A stretch of DNA of 64,000 nucleotides from Trichoplax adhaerens. Lineage: Eukaryota; Placozoa; Uniplacotomia; Trichoplacea; Trichoplacidae. The DNA lies in the NCBI RefSeq assembly GCF_000150275.1, contig NW_002060957.1, positions 1,507,512 to 1,571,511 on the forward strand, read 5' to 3'. Shown here one piece after another: positions 13,589 through 27,500 of the stretch (positions are counted from its first letter, which is position 1; every line of letters starts with the position of its first letter). A model generated the notes under the pieces. The model worked only from the letters and a program-made list of their open reading frames with translations. It was not told the origin of the DNA and ran no database searches. Made by a program: the position numbers and the translations under genes.

Positions 13589-16500
13589 GGGACTAACGCT
13601 AAATAGAATAAACCATATTTCTAGCGGAACTTTTCGTCATAATCCATACCTTCGATACATGTATGAATAGTGCATTTACTAGAATAGTAACATTAAAGTA
13701 AATTTCCTATCATTTTATGCCTTTGTATACCTTTAATACGCTAATTTATTATCACTACTATCTTAGTAAATGATAAAGTTGAATTTAATGATATTATTGC
13801 CTTGTTGTTGTGGACTAGACGATTGAACTTCAATCGACTGACCTTTATAAGTTCAGCGTTATGCGATGGACCGTATAATATGTACCACTTGTAAGTTTAC
13901 AAATTTTTGTAATGATTTAGTTGAAAAGAAGTAAAGCTAGCTCTCAGTATTGCAAGTAACACAAGATTGCAATAAATAGTGTAGCAATTCATGACTTATT
14001 TCAGTAAGGTAAATAGAATACACTGAACATCTGCTGTATGTTAAAATTTCAAATAGAGATTTATCAAATAACAACTTGGAGGAGTTTGGTATTGAAGCAC
14101 TACTAAACTGCGCTCATAGCTTGGAAATTCTGTAAGTTCAATAGATTTTATTCTAATGCTTATGAAAACAATTAAAAATAATCCATAGTTTTGAATTACA
14201 AATCAACATAATGTCTGAGATATTATGGAGACTTTTAAAATCTAGAAGTAAAAAGAACAAATAAGTATTTAATAAAGCCGATTTCATAAGCCTTTACATT
14301 TATGTTTACTATGTATAAATTAATAACGGAAATGCTTAATAACGAAGCCAATACTAGCTGGCAAACTCTTAGATGGTGATTTACTACTTAATCAACATCA
14401 AATAAAATGCTACTTTTTAATGCAAACTGAATTTCCAATAAGTCATTATGGTAGCTGTCCAAAATTTCTATCGATTGCAGATACTAATCAAGTTTATGTC
14501 ATTTTAAAAATAACTGGTGCAAATGGGAATTATAGAGCATTATCGCGTAATAAAATCAGTGTCTTCAATCAAACCTATCTGCCCGAATTCAGGAAATTAA
14601 AGATTCTGTTAGTATAATTATTAATTCTCAGAACGTGATTCTGCACAACTTAATATAGTAAGAAATGTAATTCGGTTTAAAGTCGGTATTATTGTATTCT
14701 TATGTAGAAATATGCGAAGAACTCATATCGCAAGAATATTGCCAGCAAATAAGCCCATGATGGCAATACAACAAGTGTACGTATTTATTTGAATTGTAAT
14801 GTATAATATGATAAGAACAGGCTTCTAAACTAATTTACTATCGATTACGGCAATTAATTGCTTTTTTCCCTCAAAAAGTAGAAATTAGTATCGGTTACAA
14901 ACCAGCTTTGTGACAAGATTTACGTAAAGAGAATTTTCGAAATTTCTAAAATTTACGGGACTCAGTCTTCCTTAAATAATTACAAGAACTTAGACCCCTT
15001 CCTTCTATGTCACAATACCAAAGAATTGATTCAATTCAATAATCTGCTGACCTTATATGCCTTTCAGCAGTAGCTAAAATTAATGAATCATCTTACTATA
15101 ATAATTATCAATATGGGTACCAACTGAGTGATTTTACACAGTCGGATTACAGTACAGTATATCCATTCATAGTCATTTCAGCACTCCTACAATCTACTAT
15201 TAGTAAAAACTAGTGCAAACTCCCGTCGCTTTGCAGACGGTTTACGATAATGTGCTCATTTAACAGATAGTATTACCATTTGATAGACCTGTCAGAGGTT
15301 CAGTAACTTTTTACCGTGTATTTCAACTTCAGTGGTTCATGCGTGAGTAACTAATTGTAATCATCATATGCAAATGTTAAATTCGCTAAATTTAGCCATT
15401 TAACTCTTCATGGTACGAACGTGTAAGAATCCCTTTTTAGCTTGAGATTCATATTCCGACGTAATTTATAATACTGGAGTTATATTCCTGCATGGGTATA
15501 CCTGATTTAGCGAGTTTACTCATTGATTAATAAGTGAATAAACCAAAGTTGCTCAATAGTAGTATTAGAACATGCAGTATATGATAGCGTTTTAGTTTAA
15601 AGTCAGCGAATAATTTGCTATGATTAACCAAAGTAGTTTCGAACACTTACAGATCTTTAAATAAGATATTTTATCGAATTATTGTTTTCAAATATAGATT
15701 TTGCTCACTAGATTATTTGCTACCTTACTAAAGTTGTCCCAGTGTCCAACTGTAAACAATTTCGAAGTTAATCGAAAATACAATTTCAGATACCTTGGTC
15801 TCAACTATTTGGTCAATCTTACAATTAACTCACTTTCAGTATTCGCAAACGCAAGTCGCATGTAAGCATAGTCTTTAAAGCAGTAGAATTATCTACCCAT
15901 AGTATAAGGCAATAAATAATCTTAAGAATTTCACTACGTTTATACCCACTTACTAAAGCAATTACACCATTTGATTCAATTGTTACTGGTTTATAAGTAC
16001 TCCTAAAGCATGTCTTTATTCTCTTAATTTAAATGGCTCACTTTCCAATAGCTCATTATATATGGCCAATATTAATGATAACAGTGCAGCAGCTTTAACA
16101 AAACTAAAGAAAATCCAGGATCTGTAAGAATTAATGAATTAAATTAATAATCAATATATTTAATGATGAATTGTTGTTCCTAAATCTTAACCACCAGATC
16201 CCACAGCTACAGCAGTAAATAAATAGCATTCCTTCTTAGTTAGAATATTGATCACAAATAATTTATAGACGATTGGATTTTAATCACATATCTAAGGACT
16301 TCAACTTTAGCGCTAATCAAAATTTATTAAAGCTGTAAGCATATATTTATCTAGTATGATTCAAAATTAAATTGAAATATTTGTACCAAGTATATCTATC
16401 GATATTTTAATATCGAAATGATCTGTTTATATTTTTAGCAATCTAAGTCATCAAAATTTAGAGAGCTTAAGTGATGAAAAATTTAAGGGTCTCGTTAAAT

Positions 16501-16875
16501 TAAGAACACTGTAAGTGCAGCAATTGAACCAAATCTCATTATTTGTATAACTATTTACAAGATCTGCGAAAAATTTTCTTATATAATTTGATTATTATTC
16601 TGGCTTTACGACGTATTATTCATCCAACTCTAGAGATGTTACATCAAACTATGTCAGCTTTATCAGTAAAACTATTTTTACAAACTTTCCTTCCTTAGTC
16701 GAAGTGTAAGCAATTTTGAATTTTAAGTAATCGTTTATAATTCGTTGTTGCTATAATTAGTCAATAAATTAAAAGTATTTATTCCATTTTCCTATAAATT
16801 AAGGATATTCGACTACAACATTATATCAAATATTGAGTCCGGAAGCTTCAGTAATCTGACCAGACTCTACAAAAT
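13589..16875 (+). CDS. LRR-GPCR ectodomain, block B: 11 single-LRR exons
   Basis: Continues the same phase 2-2 exon series. Exons are 13589-13660, 13819-13890, 14057-14131 (75 nt), 14536-14607, 14708-14776 (69 nt), 15790-15861, 16052-16123, 16269-16334 (66 nt), 16439-16510, 16634-16705 and 16804-16875. The odd sizes are all multiples of three, so frame is kept. Repeat starts include DLSNNNLEEF, ALSRNKISVF and NLSHQNLESL. Several repeats (for example 14708-14776) match the LRR consensus poorly but keep the splice signals and phase. The intron before 15790 contains a dispersed repeat. A 65-codon open frame overlapping 14536-14607 is only exon plus intron read-through. Confidence 0.8.
14896..15427. 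repeat. Dispersed repeat, copy 2 (partner at 4281-4710)
   Basis: The longer copy of the repeat described at 4281-4710, lying in an intron of the LRR-GPCR gene between exons 14708-14776 and 15790-15861. The two copies share a series of blocks in the same order and orientation, with indels. No coding capacity was seen. Confidence 0.65.
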
Positions 16876-17017
16876 GTGAGCTTATTCTGCATTTATAATA
16901 TTTTAGTAATGTGGAAAAGATGAAAACGAATAATAAAACCATATCGGGAAGTTAGAATTTCTTCATTTAATGCACTAATACATCTTCTAAGATAAGATAT
17001 TCTGCTACAGATCATAT

Positions 17018-17067
17018 NNNNNNNNNNNNNNNNNNNNNNNNNNNNNNNNNNNNNNNNNNNNNNNNNN
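17018..17067. other. Assembly gap, 50 N
   Basis: A run of exactly 50 N, a conventional placeholder size. It interrupts the LRR series between exons 16804-16875 and 17257-17328, so one or more LRR exons may be missing from the assembly. An AG-initiated LRR-like stretch at 17143 just after the gap runs into a stop with no usable donor. Confidence 0.95.
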
Positions 17068-17256
17068 ACAAATATAGTTTAATAATACTGTGTTCTAATA
17101 AAATACATATATAAACTTTTGATAGTAATTATCCTATTTGCAGATGTTATATTAGAAGAATTTTACTGTCAAGTGCAATAAATATATTAATGCCGGCACT
17201 TTTAGCAAACATATTATATTTACGATGAACGTATATATAAATCATCTATGAAACAG

Positions 17257-19136
17257 GCATTTGGCTAGTAACACCATCGCAGAAATTCACGAAGATTCCT
17301 TTAGTGAAATGAGTTATTTGGAAGAATTGTAAACTTACTAAAATTTAGCAGTTTTCAGAAGACTAAGTTGCAATTGATAAACTCAGATTCTACATTATAG
17401 GAATTTAAACGATAATATCCTTAGCTCCTTACCTCTTCGTTTATTTATATCACTTAAGAATTTGAAAATTCTGTAAGTATTGAATCATTGATCTTATAAA
17501 ACAAATACATTAGTTGCTTATGAAATAATCATGCTATTCTATTAGTTTAATCTATCTGAGAGTATTTAGAATCATATCTTTAAAGTAAATGATATAGCAC
17601 CAAATTATATTTCATGAGGATTTTCTCATTACGTTATGATAAATTCAGCAGTAGTTTCAAACTTATCGAAAATTCTGTATTCTATTTAGAGTATCGCATT
17701 TTAAGAAAAATATGGCAATGGCCAATAAAGAATCTGACTATTAGCCAGTAGTTCTAGTCTGCAAAAACTACATAAAATACGTCATGATAAAATTAATAGC
17801 AGGCCTTATCCTATAAATATAAGAATTTATGGCAATACTGAAGTAGCTTTGACAATTTTTATTCATTAGCTGAACAATTTTACAGCTTATTATGCTTCAT
17901 TATTTAAATCTTAGAAAATAAAATTTTCAGCTTAAAAACGATCCAATCATACTATCCTCTTAATAATCAGATCTTGTCTAGATAAATATAATCTGAATGA
18001 TTAGTACTTAGTTATATGTAACATCTAAATCAATATTTGTTCTTAATATTAGTCATTTGTCTGGTAATGATCTAATTCAAATCAGCCTGCAAGTATTTGG
18101 CTCAATTAGCTTACTATCATACTTGTAAGTTACACAATGAATTGAGAAACACATCATTAATACAGTTAGTTATCGCTTTTTAATACTACTATAAGATACG
18201 TGAATATAAATACTGTTCTTAAAATTAAATCATTCTAAACAAATACGTAAATAAACTTGCAAATGAAGGTCAAAACTAGAAAATCATTTCAAGTAATATA
18301 AACCACGAAATTTACTTTGTATATTAGTATTCGAATACTTCGAAAGCAAATTTAGCATTAAGAGATTTTATCTGTAATAAATCTCTGATAGATAGCTTTT
18401 AGTATAACTATTTAGGATAAAAGCTGATGTTCAATTAAATCTACCGGGTATGCATCTGAATTCTCGTACATTAATTTAGAGATCTATCTGGAAATGGACT
18501 GACTACCGTAAAGTCATCCGGAATGGAAGATACGTCAGATTTATTTAAAAATCTAGAAAAAATGTGGGTAAATCGATGATGGTACCTAGCGCAAGTGTAT
18601 TAATCAAAACTGCTTAATTTTATTTTGACCATTGTTTGACAGCTATTGTTCATGACTATTTAATTTAAATCAGTAATTTAAGTGTGAACAAACTAAAACC
18701 TTCAACGTTGATGCTGTTGCATTTCAACAATTTACGTCATCTGAGGGAAATGTTAGTAACAAAGAAGATTTTCTTAATCAAATATATCGATTTAACTAAA
18801 AAAAAATTACCATCAAATTGTTAGAATAAAAGCATTTCAAATTGATTCAAAGCATATAAAGTTATCGAGTTCTCTTATTATTAGAGCATATGAAAAAAAT
18901 GGTCTTCAAAGCATTGATGATTTATCTGGATTTATCTATCTTCGACGTTTGTTAGTAGTTGAATCAATTAATCTTGCCATATCATTTTCTAGAGTCCTTA
19001 CACAGTTATCATGAATATCTTTCAACATTATCAAGGAACATGAATATTATAATATCCTATTTAGGTCATTCAGGAATAACTATTTAACCAAATTCCGTCC
19101 GAAATTTACTGAAAAATTATCTAAATTGCAATTACT
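17257..19136 (+). CDS. LRR-GPCR ectodomain, block C: 7 single-LRR exons
   Basis: Exons are 17257-17328, 17401-17472, 18053-18124, 18480-18563 (84 nt), 18674-18751 (78 nt), 18885-18950 (66 nt) and 19065-19136. All are phase 2 at both ends. Repeat starts include HLASNTIAEI, NLNDNILSSL, HLSGNDLIQI and DLSGNGLTTV. The 84- and 78-nt members carry insertions of four and two residues in the convex side of the repeat. This is the part of the ectodomain just upstream of the intron that received the LTR insertion. Confidence 0.8.
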
Positions 19137-20015
19137 GTATGTATAACTTGAGACAGCTGTATATTTTGATAGCAACGATTTGCAATATTTTAAATGATTA
19201 ATTTGGTGAAGAGATATTTATGTAAGCGCGCTTATAAATTGGTAGTATATAACAGTTTATTAGTTTCCTTACATTTACTACAAATAATTAAAAAACAGCC
19301 TATCCATACACTCAAAAAATATTTAATTTTTACTCTAAAAGTACCTAGCAGAATCACAATAGTCCATTTCTGATTGCACAGTTTGGCATAGCTGATAGTA
19401 GCTGCTTAAGCAATACTAAATAGTGACATTTAAATCTTAATGACACTATAAATAGGCTTCTTTAAGCTTCTCAATATTGAATTAGTTTAAAATAAAGGAA
19501 ATATCTAAAAATTGTAGTATTATAACGATATCATTTCATATTATTTCTTAACGAAATCGGGATATTTTTCAGCACGGTTTCGAACTTTTCATAGAACGAA
19601 ACTAACGAAAATATATATTTAATGATGTAATGTAACTTAGTATTGTGATTGTAGACTGTTAGCCATGTGTAGTATAATGTACGGTAGATATTTATCCTAA
19701 GAGATATTTGTTAGCTGTAACTATAGACTGTAGTGGTAGAGACTCTATGCTAGAGTACAGATGACTATATACAGTAAGGTGTTGAGTTACTAATATGGCT
19801 ATAGGTAAAAATAGAACAGTAAATCATATATTAGGATATGGTTAATTCATTGTACTTTGGCTGGTGTGAATAATGTCTACGTAAGTACTGTAGTCGTATC
19901 CATATTGGATTAATGATGGTCCGCAGTAGAATAGTCTTACTAAGAATAATTTAACTATGTGTAAAATAAGGTAAAAGGTTGCCATGCGGATTGTAGCTGC
20001 GAATGCTACGAAAAG

Positions 20016-20023
20016 TATAAAAG
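20016..20023 (+). promoter_or_regulatory. TATA-like box of the solo LTR
   Basis: TATAAAAG lies about 106 bases upstream of the AATAAA signal within the 550-bp LTR. This is the expected U3-R arrangement, so a start site near 20046 is inferred. Confidence 0.55.
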
Positions 20024-20121
20024 CATGCAACTTTAGATTATTCTGTTAGTTCGTTCTAGAAGTCTTTAGAAGTAGTATTCGGCTAGAGTAGAGCTGTGTA
20101 GTTAATCTTTGCATAAGATTG

Positions 20122-20127
20122 AATAAA
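20122..20127 (+). terminator. Poly(A) signal of the solo LTR
   Basis: AATAAA about 50 bases before the 3' end of the LTR. It is sense to the receptor gene and could cause premature polyadenylation of its transcript. Confidence 0.5.
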
Positions 20128-20313
20128 GCCCTTATTTTTCTAAAATTTGGAACTTCGTGATTGGTATATATCACAAATGACTATACTGCTATCGTATTTT
20201 TGAATACTTTGGCGAAATGGTTTCGAACTAGTTAGTTTAATGTATTTAACAGGTAGTAGCTGTAATCGATCATTTAATTTCTTTAAAAAGATCTTGAATA
20301 TCTATTGCCTTAG

Positions 20314-23300
20314 AGATTTGTCATGCAATGGGATAACCAATTTTGATTGGAAGGTGCTTCATTATATGCCTAATTTGAAACAAGTGTAAGCAAAAACAGA
20401 TCGATCAATTTTAAATCCTAAAGACTACATGAGTATCTCCTTGTGCGGGTATCCGTAATAGTAGTTTAATACTTATAATGCTTACGATATGATTCTAAAA
20501 TTAACCTGTATTATAACTGTAAACTTACCGAAATATTTAAAACGTGTTAGCAATTTAGAATTTAACTATTTAATAAAGCTCCATCGAGACTTCAAAGTTG
20601 AAGAGTTCCGGTTACAGATACTGTAAGGAAACCATATTCCATGCTAATGCCTTAGAAATTAAATACTGTATGTTCAATTCGATTATTAACAGAACATTTA
20701 AATCATACTACTATCATCGACCAAATTTTAACCCATACAGCTCAATCAAAGCCAACTACATTACCGAAATCGAAGATAATTTCTTTTCTATATTCGTTGG
20801 CCTAAAAACTCTGTAAATACGTATTGATAAATCAATTTTTCTGTGACTATAAATTTATATAACTATAAAATACTTTATATCCTGTTAAATACTAATTTGA
20901 TACTATTTGCAACTGTTTCACGCTACAAATACTGGACATTAGATATCAGTGAGAATTTGCTTGCATACGAAATTTAAATTCATGCTACTAGGCTAGAATC
21001 ATGTCTTAAATACAGGAGCTTTGTGCGAAAAGGCTTGTTTTCTGTAATGTCTATTTAAGACCACTCAGCTGACTTTAGCGTCACAATTAATTATAGAAAG
21101 TTACAAATAACCTACTGCAAATAAGCCATGCTTCCTGCTAAGACTCGTTGCCAAGTACGATAGATACTTAGCAAAAATTGAAATGTAGATATCATTAGAA
21201 CCTATTACGGATCAAATCTACAACCGTTCTTACAGATTATATTTAAAATTCAACGATCTTAGAAGAGCGGTACATTAAACAATGAAATAATGGATATAGT
21301 TATAATTTGTATATATTTTACACTATAGTATTCTAGCTCCTTTATCTACACGTAAATAACACTCATTCAAATCTTTGATCTGGAAATATAGTTAATGAAA
21401 TATATGGTAGTAAACCCCAGATGTGTACAGGGAGCTACTACTGATATAAAACTAATCGAAACTAACCTTTAAATTTCCAGTGATCTAAGTGCTAATCGTA
21501 TCAAGGTCTTACCAGGATACCTATGTAATGACACGCTACTTTCAAAGCTGTAAGGTTGAATGTGGTAATGCGATAAGATCTATCATTAATTAATTACATT
21601 GTGGTTAAATTATATTGTTAGCGACCTCAGCCGTAACAGAATTGGACGAATAAAGCCGTCAGTTTTATCAGAATGCTATCTGGTGGTATCACTGTAAGTA
21701 ATTCTTAACGATAACATTTATAATATAGAAATAGTAAAACGGTAAAAACAATAATAATTCTAATGACAATTATTTCTCAGTTAACTTTCTCCACGTAATA
21801 TAGATATCACGACAAAATTAATGATACCTAATGCTAACAAACGAAACCTTTGTATATTAATTTTTGCTCGTCTTAAGATCAGATTATCTGATTAAGCTTA
21901 GCTATTCTTTCCGTGATGAAATAACGATATTGTGTGTTTGAGTCTCTGCTTGCAGATGTTGTAACTTAGATTAAGCAAAGTGTAAGTTGATGACGAAACT
22001 CAATGCAAAAGATTTAGTTTCTTTTCGTAACTTACTTAATAATACTTATCAAATAACAGTATTGGCCAGTACTAAACAATTGGTAATGCAATAGCAGCGA
22101 ATTAAGCTATGCAAAATTGTGCACATATTTATGCATATTTCATCTCTGCATTGTATGTACTATGTTTCATACTTATAATATATTTCTTTTTCTTTTGTGT
22201 CTTCATCTGTATTTAGAAATTTGACAGAAAATCAAATACATCTGTTAGCAAGTAACACATTCAGAAACATGATCTCCTTGAAATATCTGTAGGATAAGAG
22301 TTTAATAAATGTTGTCTGAAATGAGCAGTAATTTTAAAAACTTAAAGAAAAAATAGATCATCATCACATATCGCTAGTACTCCAAATATTTATAGACGCA
22401 ATAGCAATAATGGACGTGCAATTATTGAACTAGTAATGGTTAAAATTTCAACTTAAGCTCGGTTAGGAAAAACTAAATTATTGAAGCAGTACCAGTAAAT
22501 TTCAAAAAAAATCTGAAGACTTTTAGAAAGAGCAGAAGTTCTACCTTAATTAAGTAAAACATCAAATAAATAGGACTTAGTCATGATTTTAGAAATTTCC
22601 CACTCGTTTCTTGTTAGCTCGTTAATTTGAATTAACTACTGATCTACATCACCTTTATATGCAGAGCATTTGGTAATACCAGACTATCGACTTATTATTC
22701 TTTACTATTCCAATTCAGACTTGACATTAATCATATGATATTGTAAATTTTACTCTAGATTCTAAAACTAATATATTATTAGCAATAATCATAATTTAAT
22801 GGCTAGTTATGTCTTTCTACCGTATATAACATATAACAAAAAATACCAAGACAAACCGGCAATTTTTGAATTAGAAACTTTATCTACAGATCCAGGTTTA
22901 GACTACATTAAAATTTCATTAAAATATAAAATGTTGAAGAAGATGTATAAAATTAGCGTTTACAACAAAATGTGCTTAAAAAATTATCGTCTAAGAAAAT
23001 ATAACTACGGTGCAAGCATTAGATGCATATGTCTCTGTTTCTAGTTTTAGGTTGATTTATTGTCCGAAATTCTATCGAAATTGAGTTTTAGTACATGAGA
23101 ATCTTTATTTGCTTTATTTGCAGTCACATTAGAGAAACTGCAGTACCTTATATGTGATCATAACGTTATTAAACGAGTAAATTGTTATTTCTGAGATAAA
23201 CATATTAAGTAATGAATAACACCATATTTCAACCGTGATATTTATTACTCTACGTTCTATAATGATAATTTTATCAATGATTTAGATACTTAAACAACAA

Positions 23301-23602
23301 TAAGATCAATCATATCAGCACTCATACATTTCCTTTTCCTTCAGCCATACTAATCATGTACGTAAAATTTATCCATGATATCGTAGGTCAAAATTTGTAA
23401 TTACGGTAGTTACCATTTTGCCAATAGTCTCCTACTATAATTTGACTACTTAAATTTCTTTATCTAATAGTTACGCTACAAATGATATTAAATTACAATC
23501 AGTTCACTAATGCAATTATTTTGTGATTAGGCACTTAGGAAATAACGGAATTACTAGTATATCTAAGGACACTTTTGCTGGCTCATCCATTTTAAAATCA
23601 TT
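20314..23602 (+). CDS. LRR-GPCR ectodomain, block D: 7 single-LRR exons
   Basis: Exons are 20314-20385, 20551-20622, 20741-20812, 21481-21549 (69 nt), 21622-21693, 22217-22288 and 23531-23602. All are phase 2 at both ends, with donors GTAAGC, GTAAGG, GTAAAT, GTAAGT or GTAGGA. Repeat starts include DLSCNGITNF, DLSANRIKVL, DLSRNRIGRI and HLGNNGITSI. Introns are longer here than in block A. The 72-codon open frame around 20598-20816 is read-through of intron into exon 20741-20812 and is not a gene of its own. Confidence 0.8.
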
Positions 23603-24563
23603 GTAAGCAATTGAAGTGTTTTGGCAGCATACCAGAAATTTAGCTCACAGACCATCCAATAGAAACAGGACTGAACTTTTTTGAACATCTATAGATATTT
23701 AAATAAGAATAATTTGGCTGGCATACCGGTTGAATTTATCAACAGAAATCCTTACCTTATGATATTGTAAGATATGTATAAAATATGCTTCCGAAAATGA
23801 CGAGATATGAGTTTGCATATTTACTCCAAACCCTAAAATTATTTTCTTAATGGTTGCAAGGACTAAAACGTACCATACTCTATTTCGAAAATCTATCAAA
23901 CCCTAAAATTGTTTTCTTCATTACAGCTAGGACTTACAATTTTTTTATCCTATTTCAAAATCATTCTCAGTAGTACACTTACAGTTACAAATACTAATTC
24001 TTTGGAGAAAGTCAAATTTAGTGATAGTAGTATTAAATAGCTGACGATATTGTACCTTAATAAAATAAAAAATATCAATACCAGATAAAAGCTAATTGCT
24101 ATCATCTATGAAAAGAACATCATGCATATAGAATACAGAACAGGATTTCGAGCAATATAAAAATAGTTGCTTTATGCGCTAAACGATATGGTTTAATATC
24201 AACGAAAGATTAGCAAAAGCAATATTTTTGCGAACGTGTTTTTGCATTACGTAATCTTTACCAAACGAAGTCGTATTTAAAATTAAAGAAGAATTTGTAG
24301 CAGCTAAAGCTATAGCAAACCAATTCTAATGATACAATGAATTTACTGTAGCCTTGCAATAGCTTTAAAAGCGATAATTACTAAGGAAGTTAAAAATCAA
24401 GAACTATCTCAACCATAAAATATTAATTATTCTACCCCGTGGCTGAACTTTGAAAATCTCTAATTTCTCCACTATCTGTATCCATTAAAGTATTTCTTTC
24501 GGTTTTATTACTTATGTTGATTTAGTGATACTTCTATTTTTTATTGATTAAAATATGAACTAG

Positions 24564-27500
24564 AAATCTGTCTGAAAATAGAATTCAAGAAATCCCTGAT
24601 CATATCTTCCGAGATCCTATCAATTTGAGACACTTGTAAGTCAAAACGTTCATACGAACGACGCGCAAATCTTTTAGATTAGAAATTTCTCCTAGAATCC
24701 TCACCTACGCAATTTCTGCAATATTTAGACGGATAATGAATGAATAATTACCTCTAACTCATTAATATGCAATTGTGAGAATTAAGTACTATATCCTATA
24801 GAAAGCTTAAATAAAACAAATGATATATAATTTTGAGGTTGATATAATATAATTCTAATATTCTGTAAAATGGTCGATTAGCCTGTGTAGTATTTTCACT
24901 TATTTACAGTAGCTTGGTATATTGTAAGTATGAATTAATGCGAAGTAAATACTAAATAACGTAAAATAGTCGGTATGCCATATAAACTATAAAATTAATA
25001 AGATATTAAGCCGTGAAAAATAAACTTATGTGGCCTTATCTTACATTAACCTATATCACAGTGAAACATAACTTAGGAATACTTAAGTATCTACCGACTT
25101 AAATATTGCTGCTACCTGAAGTAAAATTCACTTTACTTAGTACAGGAAGATGAAACATTTATAAGCAACTACCTTGTCATTTAAATTGCTCTCGTTCATA
25201 TTCGTGAATGCGTCTAGCTGGTATGCTTCTGCAGATTATTCATCGTAATTTACTATGCAAGATTTCTTCCAGTTCAGCATTCGCAACATAACATTTCACT
25301 TAATTAAAAATTTTTATCCACTGCTCATCAGTAACTTTAGCTGTCTTATTTAGCTATTCTGAATTAGGATATAATCTTGTTGCTTTCAGTGAGCATTAAT
25401 GGTAGCTACTAAATACGGGAGTTTATAGCATCCGATCTTAAGTATCAATTCTAGTATGACATTAGCAACAAATCTAGCTTTGCAATTGCGGACTTTGCTA
25501 TAACTATATATAGCTATGTGAGTGGTAAAAATTTCACCGTATGAGACTTGCATGTATGCTTTCCTTCAATTAAGAATTGTAAATTTAATATAATGATCAC
25601 CGAACTTTCATGACATTGATTAATTATTAAAGGACTAAAGGTTTAGTAAATGGTTGCGATAATAATATATATCCACCTACATTGGGTGTGATTTCTATGC
25701 TTATTATACTTTTAATACATTAAAATGGATTTTATTTTATGTATTAGACATTGATAGTATCTTATTTCATAGGTCTTTGGCGTATAATGGAATAAAATCA
25801 TTTAAAATTCAAGCATTTCAAGATTTAAGATCAATTGATTTTTTGTACGGTTAATTACAGGATTCTCATACGAGCAATAATTTTCGATTTTCACAATGTT
25901 CTAATATTACCGAACAATATATGCCATTCTTGTTTTATTCTAAGTTCGTTAGATGGAAATTACAACATACAAGCGTCAAATTATGCAGTATTGGAACTAT
26001 TCCCTCATCTACGATATCTGTATGAATCCTTACATGATAAGCTATTGAAATTTTCATGATCTCTATAGCCAAATTTTTTAACTATAATTTTACTGTGTTG
26101 CATGGCTAAATCGAGCTCTATCTGATTTTAGTATTGCTATTATAGAATATTATGACTAATATTATGCGGTTACATAAAATTCTAAGAGTTATCATAGCCT
26201 ATTTATTACTAATGCGTATTTTAATTATTCCATGTCTTTGTCTGTTCTAAAATGACTGTTGATGTTACTAACAATAAGTGAAATACGAGAGTGCAGGTTA
26301 AACAGCACAGTTATTATGCAAGAAATCGTTAGAAGAGCTCCAAACTTGAACAGAATGTAGGTTTGATTTTCAGATAATCTTAATATCTAGAAGAAATATA
26401 TTTGAAAATCTTTTAATTGATATTCATCAATGATAGAATCCTCTATGCTATCAATTTAGCTTCATTTACGCAATTTTACCGACGTTGTCGTTCCAAGACT
26501 TAATCTAAAATAATATTTTTGGAGAATAAAATTGATTTTAGTGGTCAATAATATAATTGGTAAATACTGTATTTCATATTGCTATAATTACCGCATTGCC
26601 TTTACTACTCCAGTATTAGCACCTTCGAAATATTCTAGTGCATAATCTCTATGTAATCTAATAGATGAACCTAAGTATTCGATCCCAGCCCTACAGCTCA
26701 GCAGCGAATCCTACAAAGGACAATCAGAAAAGCGAATAACCTATGTTGGGCGATATGCGCCAATTTAAATTAGTTACTACTATTATAGCAAGTACAGTTT
26801 TCTCAAAGTTTATGCAAACCCTATAAAATGTTTACCAGAAGAACTATAATTCATTATTTTTTTAATTTTCAAACTGTTTCTATAAATTATCCATTTAAAT
26901 CTTTGATCTAAAATTAGAAAATTTACGTAGGTTTCGGTCCTTGATATCGATGTTAATTCTTTTAACCGTGAAATAAACTGTTTAGTAATTGAGCAAGTTT
27001 AAATTTAGGAATTGATCTAATTTGATCACATTACCATTACCGTAAAAAAGTTACATTAGAATTCTAGAGTAAACATCGTCCGTTTTAAATAACATAATTT
27101 CACCGTTAAGGCTTTAGTTAAGCTTTAAAATTAATTACAAGAAATTAGGTTATTTCATGTCAGCAATATTATTTGGTTATAATAATTTAAAAGTTATCTC
27201 GTTCGTAGAATTTTAGATGGCAATAATCTTACTGGTACTCCTTTACATATACTTAAGATGCTACCCAAACTCGAACAGATGTGAGTCTTCCATCTAAATA
27301 TCTAATAATTACATCTTCATACTGTAGCCATGCTGATTTCCTTCTTGAACATTGCCTAGCAGTAGCTTAAGCTACACAAATGTTACGCTTAAAGAAGTGG
27401 TTGCTATTCTATCAGAGAATTGGTATTCTGCCATGTATGTAAAACTGACGTACTATACATAACATAGTATATATAAAAGTCAAATACTCAAAGATGGGAA

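Larger units (their letters stand above)
19626..20175 (+). mobile_element. Solo LTR of a retrotransposon, 550 bp, 5-bp target duplication
   Basis: The element begins TGTAATGTAACT and ends ATATATCACA, with the TG...CA ends of an LTR, and is flanked on both sides by AATGA (19621-19625 and 20176-20180). Inside it are a TATA-like box TATAAAAG at 20016-20023 and a poly(A) signal AATAAA at 20122-20127, in the order U3-TATA-R-poly(A)-U5. No gag or pol coding sequence or second LTR adjoins it, so it is a solo LTR left by recombination. It lies in a receptor intron in the sense orientation, so its promoter and poly(A) signal could affect the host transcript. The superfamily cannot be told from the LTR alone. 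Confidence 0.85.

Noticed and set aside
14420-14617. 65-codon plus-strand open frame as a gene
   Set aside because: Only its 3' part (14536-14607) is an LRR exon with splice sites; the rest is intron.
15697-15750. Extra LRR exon in the long intron before 15790
   Set aside because: An acceptor is present, but the phase-2 frame hits a stop within a few codons and no LRR consensus is seen.
19842-20030. 62-codon minus-strand open frame
   Set aside because: It lies wholly inside the solo LTR and shows no retrotransposon protein motif.
21955-21985. Very short exon between TTGCAG and GTAAGT
   Set aside because: 26 nt, wrong phase, and an in-frame stop; probably a chance pairing of splice-like signals.
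25835-26059. 74-codon plus-strand open frame as a gene
   Set aside because: It spans the end of one LRR exon, an intron and the next LRR exon (25945-26019).
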